Assembly (NCBI GenBank): GCA_964443005.1
Contig: CAYUBI010000042.1
Coordinates: 1 to 19,707 of the forward strand
DNA from: CAYUBI01 sp964443005
GTDB lineage: Bacteria; Margulisbacteria; Riflemargulisbacteria; GWF2-35-9; CAYUBI01
Reading direction: 5' to 3'
Length of the DNA stretch: 19,707 bases
The translations under genes were made by a program, and so were the position numbers. The notes under the pieces were generated by a model that searched no databases, was not told the origin of the DNA, and worked only from the letters and a program-made list of their open reading frames with translations. How positions within the stretch are numbered: the stretch's first letter is position 1; each line of letters starts with the position of its first letter. Below are positions 9,254 through 17,888 of the stretch, piece by piece.

Positions 9254-12200
9254 ATATGGATTGCGTGCATGAGGATCAGTCCCGTAAACAAACTCATCAA
9301 AGTTACTATAGCCATCGCCATCCGGATCATGAGTTGCTCCATTTGGATTCGCGATTGAAAAATCGTTCAAACTATTTAACAATTCCCAATCTCCAGGCAA
9401 TCCATCACCATCTGTATCATTACTCGTTGGCTGTGTTGCTAACTCAAAATTATCAACATACAGCTCAACAACACCATTGGACGTTTTTGAAACAACAGAC
9501 AAACCCAAATAAGTAACACCCGGTATCGTAGCACTGGGAGACAAGTCCCATGAACCTGTACCTGATACTTTTGTAAAAAGATTCGCACTTAAAACTACTG
9601 TAAAATAATTCCATGTGTTAACAGTATACTGATTCATCACTTGTGCAAATTCCCATTTTGTTCCAGTTTTATCCGTTAACTGAATTTTTAGCTGATCCCC
9701 CATTTGCCCACCATTAAAGGACATGAACTTGAGTGAACTATATTGACTCCAATCTGTTGTAATATCGCTAATATCCGCACCTGTAAACCCAACATAATAA
9801 CTTCCAGTTGCAGTACCAGATAAACGCAATGCATTATTAATGCTAGGCAATGCTGAGAAACGCGTTGAAACAATACTGGAAAGCGCACCCGTAGCAGTCC
9901 AGGCAATTCCTGTATTTTCAAAATTGTCGATTTTCGGAAATTGATTTGCAACAGTAGGATTCGTTCCCATAATAAATTCTTGTAAATTCGTATAAGGTGA
10001 TGTATCAGAATTGAAATCATTATCTGGATTGCCATTAAATGACTGAGCAGCAATATTAGTCCAGTAACCAATTTCCCAATTATCTGCTAATCCATCAAAA
10101 TCCGCATCTGTCGTTGGCATTGTTGCAGTTACGCCAATATTACTTAAATCCATTGCAACAGATCCTGTGGCAGTTTTTGCAATAAAAGCAATACCAATCA
10201 TCATGATTCCTGGGAAATTTTGTGAGGGTGCCAAATTCAATTGCCCACCCAAACTATTCCCAGTAACAGCAAAAGCAGTAAACGGAATATCTAATTCTTT
10301 TTGACCTTTGGGTAACGTAATTTCAAATACATGTTTTTCCGACGTTCCACCTGAATTAGTATTAACATTCCATGTTAAGGCATGATTGTCAAAAATTTCA
10401 ATCTTAATCTTATCACCCGCATCTCCACGATTATTAATAACCATTTTAAAATACTTGTAAGGCGTATAATCAAAATAGCTATTTCCAATATACGTACTAG
10501 CATAACCAATGACATAATTACCTGTTGCAGAACCTGTTACAGTCAACGCATAATTCCCGGGTGTTCCAGAAATCGACGGATTAACTCCTGCAATATTCCA
10601 CGTTGGATTTTTAGTGAAATTCATATCACCAAAATCGTCAATCATGGGAAAGTATGGATTTCGACCCAACGGATCAAAGCCCATTGAAAACTCCTCAAGA
10701 TTACTATAACCATCATGATCCGGATCATGCGCCGAACCATTCGGACTGGCAGCTGAAAAATCATTTAAGCCATTTGTAGCTTCCCAATCTCCAGGCAATC
10801 CATCACCATCTGTATCATTACTCGTTGGTTGCGTTGCTAATTCAAAATTATCAACATACATATCAACAGTTCCTGTAGCAGTTTTGGAAATCACAGATAA
10901 TCCCAAATAAGTAACACCCGGAACAGTCGCACTGGGTGACAAGTCCCATGAACCGGTTCCTGATACTTTAGTAAAAAGATTCGCACTTAAAACTACTGTA
11001 AAATAATTCCATGTGTTAACAGTATACTGATTCATCACTTGTGCAAATTCCCATTTTGTTCCAGTTTTATCCGTTAACTGAATTTTTAGCTGATCCCCCA
11101 TTTGCCCACCATTAAAGGACATGAACTTGAGTGAACTATATTGACTCCAATCTGTTGTAATATCGCTAATATCCGCACCTGTAAACCCAACATAATAACT
11201 TCCAGTTGCAATTCCTGATAAATGTAAAGAATTATTAATACTAGGTAAGGCTACAAAACGAGTTGAAACAATACTAGCAAGTGCACCAGTTGCAATCCAA
11301 ATTATCCCCGTATTTTCGAAATTATCAATTTTCGGAAATTGATTCACAAGTGCTGGATTCGTTCCCATAATAAATTCTTGTATATTCGTATAAGGAGAAC
11401 CATCTGAGTTAGTATCTCCATCTGGATTTCCGTTAAACGATTGCGCAGTAATATTAGTCCAATAACCAATTTCCCAATTATCAGCTAATCCATCAAAATC
11501 CGCATCTGTGGTAGGCATGGTTGCAGTTACACCTATATTACTAATATCCATTGTCACAGAACCAGTAGGTGCAGCAGAAATAAAAGCAATACCAATCATC
11601 ATGATTCCTGGAAAATTCTGCGATGGCGCCAAATTTAATTGTCCACCCAAACTATTCCCAGTCACAGAAAAAGCAGTAAACGGAATATCCAATTCTTTTT
11701 GGCCTTTGGATATCGTCGTTTCAAATACATGTTTTTCCGACGTTCCACCAACATTTGTATTTACATTCCAAGTTAAAGCATGATTGTCAAAAATTTCAAT
11801 CTTAATCTTATCACCCGCATTTCCACGATTATTAATAACCATTTTAAAATACTTGTAAGGCGTATAATCAAAATAGCTATTTCCAATATACGTACTAGCA
11901 TAACCAATAAAATAATTACCAGTTGCTGAACCCGTTACTGTTAAGGCATAATTTCCAGGCGTACCCGATATCGATGGATTAACACCAGCAATATTCCATG
12001 TTGGATTTTTCGTATAATTCAAATCGCCAAAATCATCAATCATTGGGAAATAGGGGTTCCGCCCCTGAGGATCAAACCCAAAGGATTGTTCTTCAAGGTT
12101 GGTATAACCGTCACCATCAGGATCATCATTAGTTCCATTTGGAGAAGCTGCCGAAAAATCGTTTAATCCGTTCGCGGCTTCCCAGTCACCCATCAAACCA

Positions 12201-13911
12201 TCACCGTCCCCATCGTTACTAATCGGCTGTGTAGATAATTCAAAATTATCAACAACCATGTCCACCGTTCCGGTCGGCGTTTTCGAAACTAATGAGAGAC
12301 CAAAATAAGTCACACCGGGAGCACCATTCGATGAGGGTGAAAAATCAAAAGTATTTGGGCCTGACAAATTTGCATTAGTAAACAGATTTCGAGTTAACAC
12401 CACGGTAAAATAGTTCCAAGTTCCTACAGTTGTTGCGTTCATGACTTGAGCAAATTCCCATTTGTCACCATCTTTATCTGTAATTTGTAGCTTAATCTGG
12501 TCGCCAAGCTTCCCAGAGTTAAACGCCATAAATTTTAACGAACGATACTGACTCCAATCAGCCATGGGATCGGAAATATCAGCGCCAGCGAAACCCACAT
12601 AATAGGCGCCTGGTGCTGTTCCTGTTAATCTCATCGCGTTATTAATACTAGGATTCGAAAATACTACACTAGATTTATTAAGGTTGTTTGCTGTTGTCCA
12701 TACAATTCCTGTATTCTCAAAATTCTCGATTGTCGGAAAAATATTCGGCTGCGCCGGATTCGTTCCGTTCAGCTGTTCTTGTAAATTCAAAAAATCATAT
12801 ATATAAGAATATTTATCATGATCCGGATTACCATTCGTTGTTGGTGTTAAATTTCCAAAATATGCATATTCCCAATTATCAGCCAGTCCATCCAAATCAA
12901 CATCCGTTGTTGACGTTCGATTCGTAAGCAACAGTTCGTCAATATCAACAGTAACTGAACCTGTTGAAGTTCGAGAAACAAAGGAAATACCAACAGAATA
13001 TACGCCCGGATAAGTGTAAATAGCGTCTACTTTCGGAGCCAAATTTAATATTCCATCACCGTTTCCTACGCTTTTATCTTTTTCAAAAGCATTTAAGGGA
13101 ATATATATTTCACGCCACTGATTTGTCCAATACATCGGCAACGTGTATGTCCATTCATCATGGCCAACAGATCCGCTGTAATCTGGATTATCATTATCAA
13201 AAATAGCTAATGTTATTTTATCGCCTACATTTCCACGATTATTTAACATCAACTTTAAATACGTATACCTAGTCCAGTCCTGAGAACCTCTACCAATATA
13301 AGCAGTGGCATATCCAGAATAAAAGTTACCAGTTGCTGCACCAGAAGCTCGTAATGAATATTCACCAATTCCACCATTCGAAGACGATATCAAATTAATA
13401 ACGATTCCGCCAGCAACATCCCATGTTGGCGACAACAAACTTCCTCGATCAAAATTTTCAACAATCGGATACGTCATATCTCCGATTTCAATACCAACCT
13501 GCTTCCCAAGTGTAGAAAGCGGAAACGTATGTTCAGCTAATTGTCCTGAAGTATTAACAAANNNNNNNNNNNNNNNNNNNNNNNNNNNNNNNNNNNNNNN
13601 NNNNNNNNNNNNNNNNNNNNNNNNNNNNNNNNNNNNNNNNNNNNNNNNNNNNNNNNNNNNNTGAACGAAAGATAATGATTCGAAGCATTATCACTTACAG
13701 TTTGAAGATTTAAATTCGTCGTTGACGTTCCATATTTAATGGACCCAGATTCATAAGCAGCAGAATGCCACATAGCTGATATTTCAGTAGGTGATGCTGC
13801 CCCCAAATTAACAACTTGTGGATATGTTACTATTGAGGCATTCACTTCCCCTGTCATTCCAAATAAAAAAAGAACACCTAAAAACAACTGAGACCTTAGC
13901 TGCTTACTCAT
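8012..13911 (-). CDS. Giant modular secreted TSP3/CBM-like repeat protein, interrupted by assembly gap
   Basis: Read as one gene across the 100-N gap. The upstream part (13663-13911, 83 aa) has a signal peptide (MSKQLRSQLFLGVLFLFGM...NAS) and the start of an FN3-like domain resembling the N-terminus of the downstream 1426-aa protein. The downstream part is open from the gap edge (13561) to TAG at 8012, 1849 codons, without a signal peptide. The frames differ only because the gap length is a placeholder. After the gap come three A-B modules, each with two beta-sandwich (CBM/galactose-binding-like) domains joined by TSP3-type Ca motifs (D.D.DGL.D.WE; DPDGDGY.N..E). An A-type domain and a ~165-aa C-terminal domain beginning MNLKAGFNLVSLPTSP follow. 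AAAGGAG (13919-13925) lies 7 bases before ATG 13911 (ATG 13914 is also possible). It is first in an operon with the two downstream genes. No enzyme motif is seen; a surface adhesin or filament is likely. Confidence 0.8.
9254..10651 (-). repeat. In-frame tandem repeat unit, copy 2 (1398 bp, 466 codons)
   Basis: Starts at the F codon of FPMIDDFGDMNF (10649-10651) and ends just before FPMIDDFEDGN (9251-9253). The unit encodes domain A, TSP3 linker, domain B and TSP3 linker. It is exactly the same length as copy 1 (10652-12049), with no net indel. The block 9573-9812 is identical, base for base, to 10971-11210 in copy 1. Confidence 0.93.
10652..12049 (-). repeat. In-frame tandem repeat unit, copy 1 (1398 bp, 466 codons)
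   Basis: Starts at the F codon of FPMIDDFGDLNY (12047-12049). It is paired with copy 2 at a constant offset of 1398 bp. The 240-bp perfect block is 10971-11210. A second near-identical stretch runs from 11779 (copy 2: 10381) for about 130 bp with one difference. A more diverged third unit (about 12050-13470) precedes it. Confidence 0.93.
13562..13661. other. Assembly gap (100 N)
   Basis: Exactly 100 Ns, the conventional placeholder for a scaffold gap of unknown length. It lies inside the 5' part of the giant repeat gene: both flanks are open in minus-strand frames that do not match across the placeholder. On the left flank the frame reads FVNTSGQLAEHTF and continues into MTYPIVENFD. On the right flank it reads SNHYLSF into the gap. 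Confidence 0.98.
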
Positions 13912-14014
13912 CATATTTCTCCTTTGCAAAACTTTCCCTTATTCAAGATGACTTCATAAGATATCGTAATCGTAATAATTTTATCCCACTCTGTTTTTTC
14001 GATATTAACACCAT

Positions 14015-14043
14015 ATTATCGTTTATTCACTCGAGCGTGTCCA
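14015..14043 (-). promoter_or_regulatory. Sigma70-type promoter for the three-gene surface operon
   Basis: On the minus strand TGGACA (14038-14043; 5 of 6 to TTGACA) and GATAAT (14015-14020; 5 of 6 to TATAAT) are separated by exactly 17 bp. Predicted transcription starts near 14008, giving a leader of about 97 nt before ATG 13911. It lies in the 158-bp spacer after the 937-aa gene, so the giant gene and its two downstream neighbours can be expressed separately from that gene. Confidence 0.6.
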
Positions 14044-14049
14044 TAAACG
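14020..14049. promoter_or_regulatory. Imperfect palindrome overlapping the operon promoter
   Basis: CGTTTAT (14020-14026) is complementary to ATAAACG (14043-14049), with inner CAC (14028-14030) / GTG (14037-14039) around a CTCGAG-containing centre. It spans the -35 and spacer of the promoter at 14015-14043, as a repressor operator would. Alternatively it is a hairpin in the tail of the upstream 937-aa gene's mRNA, 20 bp after the stop, although no U-tract follows it. Confidence 0.45.
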
Positions 14050-14069
14050 ATCAAAATATATGTATATAG

Positions 14070-15305
14070 TTAATGAGCTTTCCATGTACTGTTTCCGGTA
14101 GAATAAACCACAAAGCCTTTTAATCGAGAAATTCTAAAAGGATCAATTCCAATAAAGGATGGCTTCCATGATGTCCACCCCCCAGAAGTTAATGCATAAA
14201 CCGTAGTTGCATTGCCACCCTGAGCATTAATATCATCAAGTAACGTTTTTGCAGTATAAGGCCCGCCCACATTTACTCCAAAAAAATTATAAGAAGATCC
14301 CATTATGGATACTGACTGAGCCAAAGGAACGGCTACTCCAGGCGGCAAAAACAAGGAATCCGTATTACACGCCAAAAGATATGCATGCCCATAAAAAATT
14401 TTCTGAGTACTCAATTGGCTCCATTGAGAATTTATAATATCCCAGCCATAAACAGCTGCAACACTTCCACCTTGAGCATTTACTGCAGCAATCAATTGTG
14501 CTGCGGTTAAATCCGGTGATGTGGGCAAACTAATTAAATTAAATCCTGCCTTCAAGTCCATAGTAATTGGATTAAAATCAAACAAAAGAGGGTTCGTTTT
14601 ATTTTGGTATTCTTCTAAATTTATATAGCCATCTCCGTCTGGATCTGCACCTGCTGCATTAATTCCAGATATATCATTAGCATCAAGGCCCATAGCACGT
14701 TTCCATGCATAAGGTAATCCATCTCCTGCACTAGCAATATTCATCGAGCCAGTCACCATTAGAATATCCACATCCATACTCATATTGACATTAGATGAAT
14801 TCGAATGAATTAAAGACAGAGCTACCATTAAGACGCCAGGATATAACACGCCATTACGACTAATAATTCGACCCGTTAACGTATCGCTTCCAATTAATGA
14901 ATTAACATGAATAAACGTAAGATACGGGATAATATACTCATTCCAGTTATTGGTTTCTACAACTGGAATATTATGCTCAAATAACGAATCTGTCTCATTA
15001 ATACTAACACCCCATTTAGCAGCTTCATTTTGGTATACCGATACCCGAAGAATGTCATTTTTGTGTCCACGGTTATTAATCATTAATTTCACATATCCAT
15101 ATTGAGACCAATCTAACTGAGGCGAACCAATATACGTTGTTGCAATGCCTGCATAGTAATTAGTTGTAGAAGCACTGATACGTACAGAATAGTTCCCAAT
15201 AGCTCCATTAGCTGAGGTAATCATAGCCATCACAACGCTGGCAGTAGGAATCCAAACCGGATTAGCTATAAAATTTCCATCTTCAAAATCATCAATCACT
15301 GGGAA
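14070..15305 (-). repeat. Paralogous 3' segment shared with 8012-9253
   Basis: Partner of the 8012-9253 segment, beginning at the F codon of FPVIDDFEDGN (15303-15305). The two copies are in the same orientation about 6 kb apart, so homologous recombination between them could delete or amplify the genes between. Confidence 0.85.
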
Positions 15306-16883
15306 ATACGGATTACGTTCTACAGGATTTAACCCATACAAATATTCTCGTATATTCAAATATCCATCATGATCAGGATTGCCGTCCCACCCATTATCCC
15401 CCAGAATACTATTCGGATCTAATCCAAAAAATATTTCCCAATTATTCGGTAATCCATCTCCATCAGAATCTAAACTAGTATTTTCGGTCGAAACCTCTAA
15501 ATTCGCAATTGCAATACGAGTATTTCCAGTTGGCGTAGCAGACAAATTCACAAAATTGATATATACCACTCCAGGATATCCACCCGAAGGCGATAAATTC
15601 AACACTTTATCACCACCAGATACTGTAACTAACTTAAATTGACTAAAAGGAATTGTATAATAATTCCATTCACCCGAATTATTAACAACTTGAGTGAATT
15701 CCCACACATCATCTCCACTGTCTCCGGCATAATCATTCGTATCATTATCTGTTAATTGAATTGTGATTCGATCTCCAGCTTGTCCCCCATTCCATAACAT
15801 CAGTTTTATTGACGAATACTGTCCCCAATCTGCAGTCGAATCGCCAATATACGCACCAACTGAACCAGAATAATATCCAGTTGCAGGTCCACTCATGACC
15901 ATGCAATGAGTCACAATTGTAGAAAACGATCGATTTATGCCATCGCCAACTGACCAAGCTAAACCTGACGAGTTAATAATGCCGTTATTTGCAAAATCAT
16001 CAATCATTGGAAACATATTTTTCACCAAAGGATTCGTTCCATTAATATATTCCTGCAAATTTGTTAAGCCATCCATATCCGGATCATCTGCACCATTATA
16101 TTGTGCTAAATTTCCAAAATAGGTTATCTCCCACGAATCAGGCAAACCATCAATATCAGAATCAGCAAAACCTGTACTATCAGAAACTTCAAGATTATCT
16201 AAATCTGTTTGAATAATGCCAGTCGCTTGCAAAGAATTAATTGCAAACCCAATCATCAAAATCCCAGGATAATACAATGGATACGTTCCGCCCCAACCAT
16301 CCGGAACCAATACAGTCCTATGATTCAAATGCAATATTCCATCGCCGCCACCTGCAATACGATCATAAGCAAAAAGACTCATGGGAATCGAAATCATTTT
16401 CCATTGATTTGTCCACAACATTGGAAACTCATAATAAAACTTACTGGTTGTTGTTCCAATTTGTACTTCCCACGTGTCTGCATTATTATCAAAAAGTTCA
16501 ATTTTAACCTTATCACCACTACGTCCACGGTTATTAACCATGACATTAACATATCGAAAATTCCAATCCGGCGGAACGTTACCATAACCATTAACTGACC
16601 CTTGATATGAACTAACATAACCAACATAATAATTGACTGCTGAGCCAGAAACCCGCAGTGAATATTGACCTATTGAATCGATTGTAGATAACGACATTAC
16701 AGCACGATCAGATTGTTTCCAGTCATTTTTATTAATAGGATTTGTTAAAGTACCTGTCTCGAAATTGTCAACAGGTAAGCCAAACGAAAAAACAGAAAAA
16801 ATAGCATAAAAAAAATAAGCGAAAAAAATAGGGGCAAAAGGAATAAATCTAAGAGGCCTGCAAATTATTTTTTTGTATTTCAT
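14070..16883 (-). CDS. Secreted modular TSP3/CBM-like surface protein, short paralogue
   Basis: 937 aa. The N-terminus is basic, then strongly hydrophobic (about residues 14-34, FIPFAPIFFAYFFYAIFSVF), so it is exported; the cleavage site is not clear. Order: beta-sandwich domain A 38-236 (DNFETG at its start); TSP3-type Ca linker 238-290; domain B 291-470; TSP3 linker 471-526; A-type domain 527-716; TSP3 linker 718-770; C-terminal domain 772-937. The A/B domains share the 'DDF.. W.. G.Y...' opening and 'PG....G' closing pattern of galactose-binding/CBM-like folds, so glycan binding is likely but unproven. It equals the giant neighbour with one A-B module instead of three. Start: ATG 16883, with GAGG (16890-16893) 6 bases upstream; the in-frame TTG at 16886 is less likely. 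It has its own promoter at 16912-16940. No catalytic motif is visible. Confidence 0.87.
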   Translation of the reverse strand: MKYKKIICRPLRFIPFAPIFFAYFFYAIFSVFSFGLPVDNFETGTLTNPINKNDWKQSDRAVMSLSTIDSIGQYSLRVSGSAVNYYVGYVSSYQGSVNGYGNVPPDWNFRYVNVMVNNRGRSGDKVKIELFDNNADTWEVQIGTTTSKFYYEFPMLWTNQWKMISIPMSLFAYDRIAGGGDGILHLNHRTVLVPDGWGGTYPLYYPGILMIGFAINSLQATGIIQTDLDNLEVSDSTGFADSDIDGLPDSWEITYFGNLAQYNGADDPDMDGLTNLQEYINGTNPLVKNMFPMIDDFANNGIINSSGLAWSVGDGINRSFSTIVTHCMVMSGPATGYYSGSVGAYIGDSTADWGQYSSIKLMLWNGGQAGDRITIQLTDNDTNDYAGDSGDDVWEFTQVVNNSGEWNYYTIPFSQFKLVTVSGGDKVLNLSPSGGYPGVVYINFVNLSATPTGNTRIAIANLEVSTENTSLDSDGDGLPNNWEIFFGLDPNSILGDNGWDGNPDHDGYLNIREYLYGLNPVERNPYFPVIDDFEDGNFIANPVWIPTASVVMAMITSANGAIGNYSVRISASTTNYYAGIATTYIGSPQLDWSQYGYVKLMINNRGHKNDILRVSVYQNEAAKWGVSINETDSLFEHNIPVVETNNWNEYIIPYLTFIHVNSLIGSDTLTGRIISRNGVLYPGVLMVALSLIHSNSSNVNMSMDVDILMVTGSMNIASAGDGLPYAWKRAMGLDANDISGINAAGADPDGDGYINLEEYQNKTNPLLFDFNPITMDLKAGFNLISLPTSPDLTAAQLIAAVNAQGGSVAAVYGWDIINSQWSQLSTQKIFYGHAYLLACNTDSLFLPPGVAVPLAQSVSIMGSSYNFFGVNVGGPYTAKTLLDDINAQGGNATTVYALTSGGWTSWKPSFIGIDPFRISRLKGFVVYSTGNSTWKAH

Positions 16884-16911
16884 CAATTACCTCGCAATTC
16901 TAAAATAAAAA

Positions 16912-16940
16912 ATTATACTATTGCTATTAACGCAATGCAA
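16912..16940 (-). promoter_or_regulatory. Sigma70-type promoter for the 937-aa surface protein gene
   Basis: On the minus strand TTGCAT (16935-16940) and a perfect TATAAT (16912-16917) are 17 bp apart. Predicted transcription starts near 16905, leaving a short leader of about 20 nt that contains the GAGG ribosome binding site before ATG 16883. The -35 overlaps the farthest possible upstream ATG of resB (16935), which argues that resB starts further in. Confidence 0.65.
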
Positions 16941-17054
16941 ATGATATTTTCTAAATATATCAAACATATCGATAATAACCATAAAACATTTCATTCAAAA
17001 TCATATCAAAACTTGAATTCAAAAAATATGATATATACGATAGAATATAAAACC

Positions 17055-17888
17055 ATGTGGCACGATTTCGTTCGCATTTGCTCTTCAATGAAAGTTGCGA
17101 TCATTCTTTTGGTTGCAATGATTCTTTTTTTGACTATAGAGTCAACAATCGGCGCTCATCTTAGCAACAAATTTGCACCATTTTTCACAACCGTAACTGC
17201 ATCAGTTTTTATTATGCTTACGATTCTCTTATTTTTAAACATTTTTATTTGTACTTTTGGTCATGTGTTCAAATTAGTCAGTACCCTTTTAATAACCAAA
17301 AAAATCTCTTACAAACTTCTTCGATCATTTGGCGTACAACTGATTCATATTAGTATATTACTCATTATTTTAGGCTGCATAATTACAAAATATACAGCAG
17401 AATCTCGTTCGATTATTCTTGAAGAAGGAAATATTTTTGAAATTGAAACAACTGGGACGCAAATTAAACTCAATCAATTTAATATTTTCAAGTATCCAGA
17501 CGGTTCAATTAAATCATATCAAAGTCAGCTCTCAGTTCTCCGTATGGATCAAAAAGTAGTTACACCAACCATTCAAGTGAATGACCCACTAGGTCTGGAT
17601 GGGTACACGTTTTATCAATCTGGTTATGGAAAAATGATAGAATTATTAATTCAAGCACCAGGCAAAGATCCCATAGAACTTCATGTTCGAAAATCCAACA
17701 AAACCACGCCGAAAGCAGGGGCAATCATTGGCAATATGACAGTTTTATTTTCTACCGAAAGATATTATTCAGAACTAACAATGGCACGCGATCCAGGGGC
17801 TATGCTGATTTGGGCGGCATTTGGTATGATGGGCATAGGCATGATTATTATATTAACTATTCCAAAAACAAGAAAGGAAACCTTATGA
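17055..17888 (+). CDS. resB: ResB-like cytochrome c biogenesis protein (System II)
   Basis: ResB/Ccs1 subunit of the System II (Ccs) cytochrome c synthase, which with CcsA moves haem to the outer face of the cytoplasmic membrane and attaches it to apocytochrome c. From ATG 17055: 277 aa, a short family member. Membrane segments at about 12-30, 43-66, 92-111 and 249-270; an extracytoplasmic domain at about 112-247 contains the ResB hallmark VNDPLGLDGYTFYQSGYG (176-193). H98 lies in the third membrane segment. Start is uncertain: the frame is open to ATG 16935 and ATG 17028, but none has a clear Shine-Dalgarno. The 16935-17054 stretch looks non-coding and overlaps the divergent promoter, and starting at 17055 gives the usual short N-terminal tail. 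The stop TGA overlaps ccsA's ATG (ATGA). Confidence 0.88.
   Translation: MWHDFVRICSSMKVAIILLVAMILFLTIESTIGAHLSNKFAPFFTTVTASVFIMLTILLFLNIFICTFGHVFKLVSTLLITKKISYKLLRSFGVQLIHISILLIILGCIITKYTAESRSIILEEGNIFEIETTGTQIKLNQFNIFKYPDGSIKSYQSQLSVLRMDQKVVTPTIQVNDPLGLDGYTFYQSGYGKMIELLIQAPGKDPIELHVRKSNKTTPKAGAIIGNMTVLFSTERYYSELTMARDPGAMLIWAAFGMMGIGMIIILTIPKTRKETL

Noticed and set aside
9254..12049. Long direct repeats as a possible mobile element or CRISPR-like array
   Set aside because: The repeats are in frame, contain whole protein domains with TSP3 linkers, have no terminal inverted repeats or transposase, and are far too long for CRISPR.
13475..13477. ATG at 13477 as the true start of the giant gene
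   Set aside because: The frame is open 28 codons further up to the gap, no ribosome binding site precedes it, and the product would lack a signal peptide that its paralogues have.
13537..13660. Apparent continuation of the short minus ORF through the Ns, ending LLILQDN and a stop
   Set aside because: The frame after the gap depends on the arbitrary 100-N length. The other frame left of the gap (FVNTSGQLAEHTF into MTYPIVENFD) matches the downstream gene, so the stop is an artefact.
17013..17041. TTGAAT-N17-TACGAT as a resB promoter
   Set aside because: The -10 is poor and the predicted start would leave only about 7 nt before ATG 17055. In such AT-rich sequence this match is close to chance.
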